Origin: Sinorhizobium psoraleae
Lineage (GTDB): Bacteria > Pseudomonadota > Alphaproteobacteria > Rhizobiales > Rhizobiaceae
Reading direction: 5' to 3'
NCBI RefSeq assembly: GCF_013283645.1
Contig: NZ_JABEKV010000001.1
Location: forward strand, 1,644,246-1,708,245
Length of the DNA: 64,000 bases
Part shown: positions 51,249 to 60,375 of the stretch, in pieces
Numbering within the stretch: position 1 is the first letter of the stretch
Layout of the letters: every line of letters begins with the position of its first letter
The notes under the pieces: model-generated
What the model was told of the DNA's origin: nothing
Database searches by the model: none
The model's input: only the letters and a program-made list of their open reading frames with translations
Made by a program: the position numbers and the translations under genes

Positions 51249-52292
51249 ATGACAGAGTACAAGAAGCCGATCATCACGGAGATGCGTCCGAAAATCACTG
51301 TCATCGGTGTCGGCGGCGGTGGCGGCAACGCCATCAACAACATGATCGCGGAAGAGCTGCAGGGCGTCGATTTCATCGCCGCCAACACTGACGCGCAGGC
51401 GCTTTCGATGTCGAAGGCGGAGCGGCGCATCCAGCTCGGCGCGGCCGTGACCGAAGGCCTCGGCGCCGGCTCGTTGCCCGATATCGGCAACGCCGCGGCA
51501 CAGGAATCGATCGACGAGATCATGGATCATCTGGGCGGCACGCATATGTGCTTCGTCACCGCCGGCATGGGCGGAGGCACGGGCACGGGGGCGGCGCCGG
51601 TCATCGCGGAGGCAGCACGCCGCGCCGGCATCCTGACGGTTGCGGTGGTCACGAAGCCCTTCAGCTTCGAGGGCAAGCGGCGGATGCAGACGGCGGAGCA
51701 GGGCATCGAGCGGCTGCGCGAGAGCGCCGACACCGTCATCGTCATCCCCAACCAGAACCTCTTCCGCATCGCCGACGCCAAAACCACCTTCGCCGATGCC
51801 TTCATGATCGCGGACCGGGTGCTCTATTCGGGGGTCAGCTGCATCACCGACCTGATCGTCAAGGAAGGCCTGATGAATCTCGACTTCGCCGATGTGAAGA
51901 CGGTGATGAAGGGCATGGGCCGGGCGATGATGGGAACGGGCGAGGCGACCGGAGACAACCGCGCGATGATGGCGGCCGAAGCGGCGATCGCCAACCCGCT
52001 GCTCGACGAAGTCTCGATGCGCGGCGCCAAGGGCGTGCTGGTCTCGATCTCCGGCGGCATGGACATGACGCTGTTCGAGGTCGACGAGGCGGCCACCCGC
52101 ATCCGCGAGGAGGTCTATGACGAGGCCGACATCGTCGTCGGCGCGATCTTCGACCGCACGCTCGACGGTACCTTCCGCGTGTCGGTGGTGGCAACGGGCC
52201 TCGACAGCCCGCGCATGGCCGGCGACATGCAGGGCCAACCCGAGATGGCCAACGGCCAGCCGGCACAGATGCCATCGCGCACGCTGCAATAA
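51249..52292 (+). CDS. ftsZ2: FtsZ2, tail-less second FtsZ
   Basis: 347 residues, against about 590 for the main rhizobial FtsZ. The GTPase core is complete: [36 protein letters not shown], tubulin signature [16 protein letters not shown] (about residues 99-114) and the T7 loop [18 protein letters not shown] with its catalytic Asp. The C-terminal linker and the FtsA/ZipA-binding tail are missing; the protein ends after [13 protein letters not shown] similar truncated FtsZ2 is known from Sinorhizobium meliloti and was reported as non-essential. AAGGAG precedes the start. A diverged intergenic repeat overlaps its last codons. Confidence 0.95.
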   Translation: MTEYKKPIITEMRPKITVIGVGGGGGNAINNMIAEELQGVDFIAANTDAQALSMSKAERRIQLGAAVTEGLGAGSLPDIGNAAAQESIDEIMDHLGGTHMCFVTAGMGGGTGTGAAPVIAEAARRAGILTVAVVTKPFSFEGKRRMQTAEQGIERLRESADTVIVIPNQNLFRIADAKTTFADAFMIADRVLYSGVSCITDLIVKEGLMNLDFADVKTVMKGMGRAMMGTGEATGDNRAMMAAEAAIANPLLDEVSMRGAKGVLVSISGGMDMTLFEVDEAATRIREEVYDEADIVVGAIFDRTLDGTFRVSVVATGLDSPRMAGDMQGQPEMANGQPAQMPSRTLQ

Positions 52293-52395
52293 GTCTGCGA
52301 AAGCCGTCGCACGCTATCCGTGGAATTGCTTAGGCGGGGGAGCCGGAGAAGCAGGGGGTGCAAGGCGAGCCTTCTCGTCCCGCAGCTTCTCCGGC
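52286..52395. repeat. Diverged GCAATTCC-type repeat plus long hairpin after ftsZ2
   Basis: GCAATAAG...GTGGAATTGCTT (52286-52331) matches the 47991 element and starts inside the ftsZ2 stop region. It is followed by GCCGGAGAAGC (52342-52352) and its exact complement (52385-52395), 32 nt apart. No T-run follows; it separates convergent genes and may terminate both. Confidence 0.5.
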
Positions 52396-52400
52396 ACTGC

Positions 52401-54218
52401 CTATCCCGGCAAGCCGGCGCGCTCGAGGTCGGTGGCGAAGCGGTCGATGAAGTGTTCCGGCATGGCCGGGACGCCGCCGAAATAGAATTCGGCTCGTGCT
52501 TTTTCGATCGTCATCTCCGGCCGGAACTTGAGAAGCTCGGTGAGCGCCGCAGGTGCCGCCTCGGCGTTGCCTTGGGCGCCGACGACTGCCGTCAGCACCA
52601 TTGCCGGCCAGAAGGTGGTGTTTTCCTGCCTGAGCGATGCGCGGGCGGCGGCTTCGGCTTGCGTGAGCCGGCCCGACTGGTAATGCGCGATCGCCAGCAT
52701 GTTGTGAAACGTCCAGAGGTGCGGATCGCGCGGGCTCAGCCGGAACGCCTCGTTGATTTCGGCGATGCCTTCCTCCGGGCGTTCGACGTAGCAGAGTGCC
52801 TGCCCGAGGGCGAAATGGCCCTGGGCAAAGCTCGCGTCGAGCTCGAGCGCATTGCGCAGGTGGGTGATGCCGCGTTCCGGCTGGCCGCGCAGAGCCAGCG
52901 CCCGGCCGAGGGCGACATGGGCGGCGGGCTCGCGGCTGTCGAGGGCGATTGCGCGTTCCGCGAGCCGGATGGCGTCGGCGATCCGCGCGCCGCGCTCGTC
53001 CATCGCGCCATACCAGCCGAGCTGGATGTGCACATAGGCGAGGCGCGCATAGGCCTGCGCGAATGTCGGGTCGACGCTCACCGCGCGTTCGAAGAGGTCC
53101 TTGGCGATCTTCAGGTCGTCCAGATTGAACTTGTAGAGATGCCAGAGACCTTTGAGGTAGATGTCCCAGGCATCCATGTCGGCGGCGGTCTGCCCGCGAA
53201 GGGCAGCAAATTCGATGATGCCGAGTTCGGGCTGGACCGTGCCGGTGATCTGGCCGGCGATCTCGTCCTGAAGCACGAACAGGTCGTCAAGCGTCCGGTC
53301 GTAGCGTTCCGCCCAGAGAAGAGTGGCACTGTCTGCGCGCAGAAGCTGGGCGGTGATGCGGATGCGGTCGCCCGAGCGCCGGATGCTGCCTTCGATCACG
53401 TATTTCACGCCGAGCTCCTCGGCGGCCTTCCTTATGTCCACGGGCTTGCCCTTGTAGGCGAAGGAGGAATTGCGGGCGACGACGTGCAGCCACCGGCAGC
53501 GCGCGAGCGTGTGGATGAGCTCTTCGGTGAAGCCGTCGGCAAAATGCTCCTGTTCGTCGACGCTGGACATGTTGATGAACGGGAGCACCGCGATCGACGG
53601 CCGCTTGCGATCGGGGAGGGTGCGGGCGGCGTGAGCGGATGGGGGCTGGTCGCACTGGTCGTCTTCACCGAACCGAGGCGCCGCCGCGGTGCTGCCGGGC
53701 GCTGCGTCCGGCATCCAGCGCCAGACGCGAACGGGGTGGCGAATGTCGTGGAGCGTGCGGCGGCCGAGATCGGTCAAAGGAAAATCGAGCTTCGCCCCGA
53801 TATGGTCGTGGACCTGTTGCGAGATGCAGATGCCGCCGGGCGGGGCGATCTCCTGAAGCCGCGCGGCGACGATGACGCCATCGCCGTGGATGCTGTCGTC
53901 TTCTACGATGACGTCGCCTAGGTGGATGCCGATCCGCAGGTGCATGTGGCGGTCGGAGTCTGCGGTTTGATTGCGCCCGAGCATTGCCCGCTGGATCTCG
54001 AGCGCCGAGGTGACCGCGCCGAAGACGCTCGGAAATTCGGCGAGCAGGCCGTCGCCGATCTGCCGGACGACCCGCCCGCCATGTCCGGCGATCGCCGGGA
54101 GAATGACCTCCGTCTGGTGAGCCTTCAGCGCCGCGAAGGTGCCGGCCTCGTCAAGCCGCATCATTCGGCTATAGCCGGAAAAATCAGCATCCAGGATTGC
54201 TGCCAGCCGTCGCTTCAT
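52401..54218 (-). CDS. Class III adenylate/guanylate cyclase with TolB-like and TPR regions
   Basis: 605 residues, paralogous to 25517-27361 in domain order. Cyclase domain keeps Asp12 (ILDADFSGYSRMM) and Asp56 (RQIGDGLLAEF) plus HGDGVIVAARL. The TolB-like part reads PSIAVLPFINMSSVDEQEHF, VKYVIEGSIRRSGDRIRITA and LLWAERYDRTLDDLFVLQDE; TPR-like helices follow (SVDPTFAQAYARLAYVHIQL, ALDSREPAAHVALGRALALR). Likely makes cAMP in response to a signal read by the C-terminal repeats. Convergent with ftsZ2; upstream is a palindromic repeat. Confidence 0.92.
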   Translation of the reverse strand: MKRRLAAILDADFSGYSRMMRLDEAGTFAALKAHQTEVILPAIAGHGGRVVRQIGDGLLAEFPSVFGAVTSALEIQRAMLGRNQTADSDRHMHLRIGIHLGDVIVEDDSIHGDGVIVAARLQEIAPPGGICISQQVHDHIGAKLDFPLTDLGRRTLHDIRHPVRVWRWMPDAAPGSTAAAPRFGEDDQCDQPPSAHAARTLPDRKRPSIAVLPFINMSSVDEQEHFADGFTEELIHTLARCRWLHVVARNSSFAYKGKPVDIRKAAEELGVKYVIEGSIRRSGDRIRITAQLLRADSATLLWAERYDRTLDDLFVLQDEIAGQITGTVQPELGIIEFAALRGQTAADMDAWDIYLKGLWHLYKFNLDDLKIAKDLFERAVSVDPTFAQAYARLAYVHIQLGWYGAMDERGARIADAIRLAERAIALDSREPAAHVALGRALALRGQPERGITHLRNALELDASFAQGHFALGQALCYVERPEEGIAEINEAFRLSPRDPHLWTFHNMLAIAHYQSGRLTQAEAAARASLRQENTTFWPAMVLTAVVGAQGNAEAAPAALTELLKFRPEMTIEKARAEFYFGGVPAMPEHFIDRFATDLERAGLPG

Positions 54219-54230
54219 GCGCCCCGTCTC

Positions 54231-54290
54231 CTACAGCGCGGTCGCGTATTTCAGACGCACTAAGATCGCTGTAGCACTTTGAATTGCTGC
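54231..54290 (-). repeat. CTACAGCG...CGCTGTAG palindrome, inverted
   Basis: CTACAGCGCGGTCGCGTATT, TCAGACGCACTAAGATCGCT and GTAGCACTTTGAATTGC form the mirror image of the 39421-39491 element, 13 bp upstream of the cyclase start. Confidence 0.75.
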
Positions 54291-54459
54291 GGAAGAGTAG
54301 CAATCGCGGAATTGAGAGTCCATGAAGACGGCCGGCGGCGCAGGGCCTTTCATTCGATCAGCGGTAGCCGGACCGCTGTGGCTAAACCAGACCGCGCTCC
54401 GGTCCGTCGGCGTCCGTCGGATGAGAGAATTCACGGCTGCGTCTTACGCGTTGAACCCG

Positions 54460-55794
54460 CTAGCGCCCGTTTGCCGGCGTCACGCGCCAGATGACGTTGC
54501 CGACGTCGTCGGCCACCAGCAAGGCGCCTTTCTTGTCGATCGCCACGCCGACCGGGCGCCCCAGCGCCTTGTCGTCGGTGTCGATGAAGCCGGTCAGGAC
54601 GTCCTTCGGCGGGCCGGCGGGTTTGCCGTCGCGGAAGGGCACGAAGATCACCTTGTAGCCGCTGCGCACGCTGCGGTTCCACGAGCCATGCTGGCCGACG
54701 AAGGCGCCGTTGGCGTAGTCCGGCCCGAGCCGCGCGCCGGCCGCGAAGGTCAGCCCCAGCGAGGCAGTGTGAGCGCCGAGCGCATAATCGGGCTTGATCG
54801 CCTTCTCGACGAGGTCCGGGCGCGGCGGCTTGACGCGCGCGTCGACGTTCTGGCCGAAATAGCTGTAGGGCCAGCCGTAGAAGCCGCCATCACGCACGGA
54901 GGTCATGTAGTCCGGCACCAGGTCGTCGCCGAGTTCGTCGCGCTCGTTGACGGCGACCCAGAGCCTGCCGTCGTCTGGATTCCAGGTAAGCCCGTTCGGG
55001 TTTCTCAGGCCCGAGGCGAAGACCCGTGTGCGGCGGGTCGCCGCGTCGACCTCGAGAACGGCGGCGCGATTTTCCTCCGCGGCCATGCCGTTTTCCCCGA
55101 CATTGCTGTTCGATCCGACGGTGACATAGAGCTTGCTGCCGTCGCGGCTGGCGATGACATCCTTGGTCCAGTGATGGTTGAGGTCTCCTGCGGGCAGGTC
55201 GACGATCTTTTCGGGAGTTGCCGTCATTCGCGTCAGGCCGTCGGAGTAGGGGAAGGCGACGAGGGCATCGGTGTTCGCGACGTAAAGCCTGCCTCTGGAA
55301 AGTGTCATGCCGAAGGGGGAGTTCAGGCCCTCGATGAAGGCACTGCGCTGATCGGCGACACCGTCGCCATTGGTGTCACGCAAGAGTGTGATGCGGTTAG
55401 CGCTCGGGGTGGCGGCACCGGCGCGCTTCTGGGCCTGGTCCGTGAAGACCTTCTTTATGCTGAAATATTCGTCGTGCTTGGCGGGAGCATTGCTTTCGGC
55501 GACCAGCACGTCGCCGTTCGGCAGCACATGCAGCCAACGGGGATGGTCGAGGTCGCCGGCGAAGGCGTTCACCTTCAGCCCGCTTGCCGTCTTCGGCTTG
55601 GCGCCATTTGGCCAACCCTTGGCCTCGGCGATGTTGACCGTCGGTATCAGCGTGCTGCTGGGCGCCGGCAAAGTCGGGTCGGGGCCGTAGCCGCCGCTTT
55701 GCTCCGCGCGTCCTTGCGCCGAAACGCCGGCGCAAGCCGCGACGAGCGCACCGGCGAGGACGGTAGCTGCAATTCCAATCGCACCGGTTTTCAT
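54460..55794 (-). CDS. PQQ-dependent sugar dehydrogenase-like lipoprotein
   Basis: 444 residues from ATG 55794 (GAAGGACG ahead). Lipobox ALVAAC puts Cys21 as the lipidated residue, so the protein is anchored at the periplasmic face. The rest is a six-bladed beta propeller of the soluble glucose/sorbosone dehydrogenase type: [69 protein letters not shown] and [20 protein letters not shown]. These enzymes oxidise sugars with PQQ; some relatives lack activity and the cofactor residues were not checked one by one. Divergent from the TRAP operon. Confidence 0.85.
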   Translation of the reverse strand: MKTGAIGIAATVLAGALVAACAGVSAQGRAEQSGGYGPDPTLPAPSSTLIPTVNIAEAKGWPNGAKPKTASGLKVNAFAGDLDHPRWLHVLPNGDVLVAESNAPAKHDEYFSIKKVFTDQAQKRAGAATPSANRITLLRDTNGDGVADQRSAFIEGLNSPFGMTLSRGRLYVANTDALVAFPYSDGLTRMTATPEKIVDLPAGDLNHHWTKDVIASRDGSKLYVTVGSNSNVGENGMAAEENRAAVLEVDAATRRTRVFASGLRNPNGLTWNPDDGRLWVAVNERDELGDDLVPDYMTSVRDGGFYGWPYSYFGQNVDARVKPPRPDLVEKAIKPDYALGAHTASLGLTFAAGARLGPDYANGAFVGQHGSWNRSVRSGYKVIFVPFRDGKPAGPPKDVLTGFIDTDDKALGRPVGVAIDKKGALLVADDVGNVIWRVTPANGR

Positions 55795-55986
55795 CTTGCG
55801 TCCTTCGAGCGGAATATTCGTGCCGCACTCGCATCGTCTCACGAGACTTCGATCCGCTCCAGCTTCTTTCTCACGCGCTCCTAACGGCGGTGTCCGGCCA
55901 TCGTTCCCTGCAATCTTTGCGCGGGGCGTCATTAGGAGTATTCTTAAATGCTTAGGCGAAAAAGCCTATGTTTTCGGGAGGAAAAG

Positions 55987-57129
55987 ATGAAACGCAGAAC
56001 CCAGACCGGGGGGAGGACGTCGCGTCGCAAATTCCTGAGTGGCGCAGCAATGGCCGGGGCGGCGATGGTCGCTGCACCGAGCATCGTCAAGGCACAGGGG
56101 CCCATGAACATGCGCTGGCAGAGCACATGGCCCTCCAAGGACATCTTTCACGAATTCGCGCTCGATTTCGCCAAGAAGGTCAACGACATGACCGGCGGGG
56201 ACCTCAAGATAGAGGTGCTGCCGGCGGGTGCGGTGGTGCCGGCCTTCGGCCTGCTGGACGCCGTCTCGGAAGGGACGCTCGACGGCGGCCACGGTGTTCT
56301 CGTCTATCACTACGGCAAGCAGACGGCGCTGGCGCTGTGGGGCTCCGGCCCGGGCTTCGCCATGGATGCCAACATGCTGCTCGCCTGGCACAAATACGGC
56401 GGCGGCAAGGAACTGCTTGCAAAACTTTATGAATCGATCGGCGCCAATGTGGTGTCGTTCCCCTATGGACCGATGCCGACGCAGCCGCTCGGCTGGTTCA
56501 AGAAGCCTGTTGCCAAGGCCGAGGATATCCAGGGGCTCAAGTTCCGCACCGTCGGCATCTCGATCGACGTCTTCACCGGTCTCGGTGCCGCCGTCAATGC
56601 GCTGCCGGGCGGCGAAATCGTCGCGGCTCTGGACCGCGGCCTGCTCGACGCGGCCGAGTTCAACAATGCCTCGTCCGACCGGGTGCTCGGTTTCCCGGAC
56701 GTCTCGAAGATCTGCATGCTGCAGAGCTATCACCAGAACGCCGAACAGTTCGAGATCCTGTTCAACAAGCCCAAATATGACGGCCTGCCTGACCAGATGA
56801 AGGCGATCATCACCAATGCGGTTGAGGCAGCATCGCAGGACATGCACTGGAAGGCGATCGACCGCTATTCGAAAGACTATGTCGAGATGCAGACGAAGGA
56901 CCAGGTCAAGTTCTACAAGACCCCGGAGGCTATCCTGAAAAGGCAGCTCGAGGTTTACGACGAGGTCGTGAAGAAGAAGGCTGGAGAAAACCCGCTGTTC
57001 AAGGAGATCCTCCAGTCCCAGATCGCCTTCGCCGAGCGGGCGACGCGATGGGAACAGGATACCGTCGTCGGCCGGCGGCTGGTCTTCGACCATTACTTCG
57101 GCCAGGAGGGCGTGGCCAAGGAGCTTTAG
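55987..57129 (+). CDS. TRAP transporter substrate-binding protein, Tat-exported
   Basis: 380 residues from ATG 55987. A twin-arginine signal is clear: TSRRKFLSGAAMAGAAMVAA followed by a cut near APSIVKA. The mature part is a DctP-type binding protein: MRWQSTWPSKDIFHEFALDF, LKIEVLPAGAVVPAFGLLDA, VSFPYGPMPTQPLGWFKKPV, and the ligand-binding Arg region IQGLKFRTVGISIDV. Close relatives bind 2-oxo acids, mannitol or aromatic acids. It heads an operon with dctQ and dctM; Tat export suggests folding, perhaps dimerisation, before secretion. Confidence 0.93.
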   Translation: MKRRTQTGGRTSRRKFLSGAAMAGAAMVAAPSIVKAQGPMNMRWQSTWPSKDIFHEFALDFAKKVNDMTGGDLKIEVLPAGAVVPAFGLLDAVSEGTLDGGHGVLVYHYGKQTALALWGSGPGFAMDANMLLAWHKYGGGKELLAKLYESIGANVVSFPYGPMPTQPLGWFKKPVAKAEDIQGLKFRTVGISIDVFTGLGAAVNALPGGEIVAALDRGLLDAAEFNNASSDRVLGFPDVSKICMLQSYHQNAEQFEILFNKPKYDGLPDQMKAIITNAVEAASQDMHWKAIDRYSKDYVEMQTKDQVKFYKTPEAILKRQLEVYDEVVKKKAGENPLFKEILQSQIAFAERATRWEQDTVVGRRLVFDHYFGQEGVAKEL

Positions 57130-57137
57130 CTCGACAA

Positions 57138-57163
57138 GGCCTCGGGCTGCTGGGCCCGAGGCC
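57138..57163 (+). terminator. Hairpin between the TRAP binding-protein and membrane genes
   Basis: GGCCTCGGGC-TGCTGG-GCCCGAGGCC, perfect 10-bp stem, 9 bp after the dctP stop and with no T-run. Such hairpins often protect the upstream mRNA so the binding protein is made in excess over the permeases; it may attenuate rather than end transcription. Confidence 0.65.
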
Positions 57164-57242
57164 GCAAACATCACCGATTCCAATGAGATAGAGCGGTGAT
57201 GCGGCCACGGCCGTGTCTGCCGCCGCCGGTGGGAGGCGCGGG

Positions 57243-57911
57243 GTGAACGTCCAGCATTTTCTCCTGAGGGTCGATGCGATCAGCGTTTGGGTCGGGAAGG
57301 CTTCGGCCTGGCTGATCATCGGCCTGATGACGCTCGTCTGCGTCGAGGTCTTCAAGCGCTACATCATGAACATGCCGACGGCGTGGATCTTCGATGCCAG
57401 CAACATGTTCTACGGCACGCTGTTCATGCTCGCCGGCGCCTATGCGCTGGCGCAGAACGCCCATGTGCGCGGCGATTTTCTCTATAGTTCGCTCAGGCCC
57501 CGCACGCAGGCGGCGCTCGACCTTTTGCTCTACATCCTCTTCTTCCTGCCCGGCGTCGCGGCCCTGATCTATGCCGGCTATGACTATGCGGCGCTGTCCT
57601 GGCGGATCGGGGAGCATTCGACGGTGACGGCGGAAGGACCGCCGATCTATTATTTCAAGACAGTCATTCCGATAGCGGGCGCGCTCGTGATGCTGCAGGG
57701 GCTCGCCGAGATCGCTCGCTGCGTCGAGTGTCTCAGGACCGGGGAATGGCCGAGCCGGCTGCGCGATGTCGAGGAGATCGACGTCGTCGCCGAGCAGCTC
57801 GCGCACAGCGAATATGTCGACGAGGAAGCCCGCGAGGCGGCGATCGAGCGGGCGCAGAACATCGAAAAGGCGGCCCGGCAACGGGGCATGGGGGGAGAGG
57901 CCGAAACGTGA
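57243..57911 (+). CDS. TRAP transporter small membrane subunit (DctQ)
   Basis: 222 residues from GTG 57243. Four membrane spans are visible: ASAWLIIGLMTLVCVEVFKR, WIFDASNMFYGTLFMLAGAY, LLLYILFFLPGVAALIYAGY and VIPIAGALVMLQGLAEIARC. The C-terminal 50 residues are charged and helical, an extension over minimal DctQ. It pairs with DctM to form the sodium-driven membrane part of the importer. Its stop overlaps the dctM start (GTGA). Confidence 0.9.
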   Translation: MNVQHFLLRVDAISVWVGKASAWLIIGLMTLVCVEVFKRYIMNMPTAWIFDASNMFYGTLFMLAGAYALAQNAHVRGDFLYSSLRPRTQAALDLLLYILFFLPGVAALIYAGYDYAALSWRIGEHSTVTAEGPPIYYFKTVIPIAGALVMLQGLAEIARCVECLRTGEWPSRLRDVEEIDVVAEQLAHSEYVDEEAREAAIERAQNIEKAARQRGMGGEAET

Positions 57912-59650
57912 GCGATCCGTTCCTTGGACTGGCGATGCTGGTGCTCATCATCGTCGTCATCATCATGGGCTTCCCGACCGCCTTCACGCTGATGGGGCTC
58001 GGCATGCTCTTCGGCTTCTATGCCTTCTACAATCCGGCCGAGCACTGGATCGACAACCGCGTCTTCGACCTGATGGTCCAGCGCACCTATGGGGCGATGA
58101 CCAACGATGTGCTGATTTCGATCCCGCTCTTCGTGCTGATGGGCTACGTGATGGAGCGTGGGGCGCTGGTCGACAAGATGTTCTACAGCATCCAGCTCTC
58201 CTTCCGGCGGGTGCCGGCGTCGCTCGCCGTCGCGACGCTCATCGTCTGCACCTTCTGGGGCATTGCCAGCGGCCTTGTCGGCGCCGTCGTGGTGCTGATG
58301 GGCGTCATCGCCATGAACCCGATGCTGCGCGCCGGCTACGACGTCAAGCTCGCCTCGGGAGTGATCACCGCCGGCGGCACGCTCGGCATCCTCATTCCGC
58401 CCTCGGTGATGATCATCGTCTATGCGGCGGTGGCAGGGCAGTCGGTGGTCAAGCTCTATGCCGCCACGATGTTTCCCGGCTTCTTCCTGTCGCTTCTCTA
58501 TCTTGCCTATATTCTCGGCTGGGCGGCGATCAATCCGAAGATCGCGCCGGCTCTGCCCGAGGAGCAGACGCGGGTTCCTGTTGCCTCCTGGATGCCCCGC
58601 TTTCAGGCAGCCTATTCGCCAAACATGCTGGCCGGGCTTTTCAACGCCCTGATCTCGCCGTCGAAGGCGATGGCGCTCGATACCGGGGAGGGGCGGCTCA
58701 CCTATTGGCGGCTCGTCAAGAATTTCGGCGCGGCGCTGGTGCCCTTCTCGCTGACGGCCTTCACGCTCGCGCTCGTGTGGTGGTATGCCGTCATCCATCC
58801 GCAGGCCTCCGCCGAGACGGAGGCGCCGGAGGGGCTGGAGCAACTCGGCGCGCCGGCGGCGGATGCGGGCCCGGCCGCGGTCGACGGGCCGGCGACCAGT
58901 TTCTACGTGTCCTTCGGCATTGCCGCCGCGATCGCCGCCGTGGTGCTCATCCGCTACTATCGCAACATGAGCGCGGAGCGGCTGCAGGTGATGAAGATGC
59001 TCGTCTCCTCCGTCTTGCCGCTCGCCATCCTGACGGTCGTCGTGCTTGCGGTCATCCTGTTCGGCATCACGACCGCGACCGAATCCGCGGCTGTCGGCGC
59101 CGCCGGTGCCTTCCTGCTGGCGTTTCAGGCGCGCACGCTCAACTGGAAACGCACCAAGGAAGCAGTGTTCCTGACGGCTAAGACCACGGCCATGGTGTGC
59201 TGGCTCTTCGTCGGCTCGGCGCTCTTCTCCGCCGTCTTCGCCATTCTCGGGGGACAGGCGCTGATCGAACAATGGGTGCTGGCGCTCGATCTCACGCCCG
59301 TGCAGTTCATGATCCTGTCGCAGGCGATCATCTTCATTCTCGGCTGGCCGCTCGAATGGACCGAGATCATCATCATCTTCGTACCGATCTTCCTGCCGAT
59401 GCTGAGGCACTTCGACATCGACCCGGTTCTCTGGGGCGTGCTCGTCTTCGTCAACCTGCAGGCGGCCTTCCTGTCGCCGCCGGTCGCGATGTCCGCCTAT
59501 TACCTGAAGGGCGTCTCGCCGCCGCATGTCACCTTGAACCAGATCTTCGCCGGCATGATGCCCTACATGCTGATCGTCATCCTCTGCATGGTCCTCATGT
59601 ATCTCTGGCCCGGCATGACGCTCTGGCTACCCGAGTATCTCTACGGCTGA
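57908..59650 (+). CDS. TRAP transporter large membrane subunit (DctM), extended
   Basis: 580 residues against about 430 for typical DctM. First half: PFLGLAMLVLIIVVIIMGFP, ISIPLFVLMGYVMERGALVD and the conserved SGVITAGGTLGILIPPSVMI. Second half: FGITTATESAAVGAAGAFLL and LGWPLEWTEIIIIFVPIFLP. Residues about 215-365 are an insert with two extra hydrophobic segments and a Glu/Ala/Pro-rich loop (SAETEAPEGLEQLGAPAADA). DctM forms the substrate channel driven by the Na+ gradient. GTG start by overlap with dctQ. Extended DctM forms are known in the family. Confidence 0.92.
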   Translation: MSDPFLGLAMLVLIIVVIIMGFPTAFTLMGLGMLFGFYAFYNPAEHWIDNRVFDLMVQRTYGAMTNDVLISIPLFVLMGYVMERGALVDKMFYSIQLSFRRVPASLAVATLIVCTFWGIASGLVGAVVVLMGVIAMNPMLRAGYDVKLASGVITAGGTLGILIPPSVMIIVYAAVAGQSVVKLYAATMFPGFFLSLLYLAYILGWAAINPKIAPALPEEQTRVPVASWMPRFQAAYSPNMLAGLFNALISPSKAMALDTGEGRLTYWRLVKNFGAALVPFSLTAFTLALVWWYAVIHPQASAETEAPEGLEQLGAPAADAGPAAVDGPATSFYVSFGIAAAIAAVVLIRYYRNMSAERLQVMKMLVSSVLPLAILTVVVLAVILFGITTATESAAVGAAGAFLLAFQARTLNWKRTKEAVFLTAKTTAMVCWLFVGSALFSAVFAILGGQALIEQWVLALDLTPVQFMILSQAIIFILGWPLEWTEIIIIFVPIFLPMLRHFDIDPVLWGVLVFVNLQAAFLSPPVAMSAYYLKGVSPPHVTLNQIFAGMMPYMLIVILCMVLMYLWPGMTLWLPEYLYG

Positions 59651-59728
59651 GAGGGACCCGCGCAATTCTTGCCTCGCCTGACGGGGGTGTGGTAGTTTGA
59701 CTACTTTCCGCCCATGGGGAGAACGAAG

Positions 59729-60331
59729 ATGGCGCGGAGCATGTCGTATCTTGTTTCCGTCGTTCTTGGTGCCATGCTTTCGGCCTCGGCCGTCGTGGCA
59801 GGGCCGCTGCACGACGCGGCGAGGGAAGGCGACGTCGGACGGGTCAAGGAACTCATCGACAAGGGCGCCAAGGTGGCGGAACCGGACGATACCGGCGAGC
59901 CCGCATTGCTGATCGCGGCGCTTGCCGGAAAGAGCGATGTCGTGATGCTTCTCCTGGAGCGGGGCACCGACATCGAGATCCGCAACAAGGGTGGGCTGAC
60001 CGCACTGCACGCGGCCGCCTATGGCGGAAATCTCGAGGTCGTGAAACTGCTCGTCGAGAAGGGCGCGGCGGTCAACGACGACAAGAATTTCTACAGGATG
60101 ACGCCGCTTCATGCGGCGGCCGAGGAGGGCCACGCGGACGTGGTTGCTTTTCTGCTCGCCAACAAGGCGGTGGTCGAAGCGAAGGAAAGAAACGGCTACA
60201 CGCCTCTGACCCAGGCGGGGTGGCGCGAGCACTGGGATGCCGCCGGCCTGCTGCTCAAGGCGGGTGCCGCCTGCCAGGGCGCCGATCTTGTCGGCAAATG
60301 GCTCTACGACGAGTGCACCAAGCGGAAATGA
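59729..60331 (+). CDS. Secreted ankyrin-repeat protein
   Basis: 200 residues from ATG 59729. Signal peptide SMSYLVSVVLGAMLSASAVV cut after AG. About five ankyrin repeats follow: GPLHDAAREGDVGRVKELID, GEPALLIAALAGKSDVVMLL, GLTALHAAAYGGNLEVVKLL, RMTPLHAAAEEGHADVVAFL and GYTPLTQAGWREHWDAAGLL. Cysteines in the tail (AACQGADLVGKWLYDECTKR) might form a disulfide. Periplasmic ankyrin proteins bind partners; some protect catalase-type enzymes. It follows the TRAP genes by about 80 bp and is followed by a YHS-domain gene. Confidence 0.9.
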   Translation: MARSMSYLVSVVLGAMLSASAVVAGPLHDAAREGDVGRVKELIDKGAKVAEPDDTGEPALLIAALAGKSDVVMLLLERGTDIEIRNKGGLTALHAAAYGGNLEVVKLLVEKGAAVNDDKNFYRMTPLHAAAEEGHADVVAFLLANKAVVEAKERNGYTPLTQAGWREHWDAAGLLLKAGAACQGADLVGKWLYDECTKRK

Positions 60332-60375
60332 CGCTCGCCACTAAGCGGACAACGGTCGGAATTCGGAGAACTGTC

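Noticed and set aside
52320-53921. 533-codon plus-strand frame opposite the second cyclase gene
   Set aside because: Antisense to a cyclase with intact catalytic residues; no ribosome site.
57650-59527. 625-codon open frame opposite the TRAP genes
   Set aside because: His/Arg/Asp-rich shadow; no domain, start site or promoter, while the plus strand encodes DctQ and DctM.
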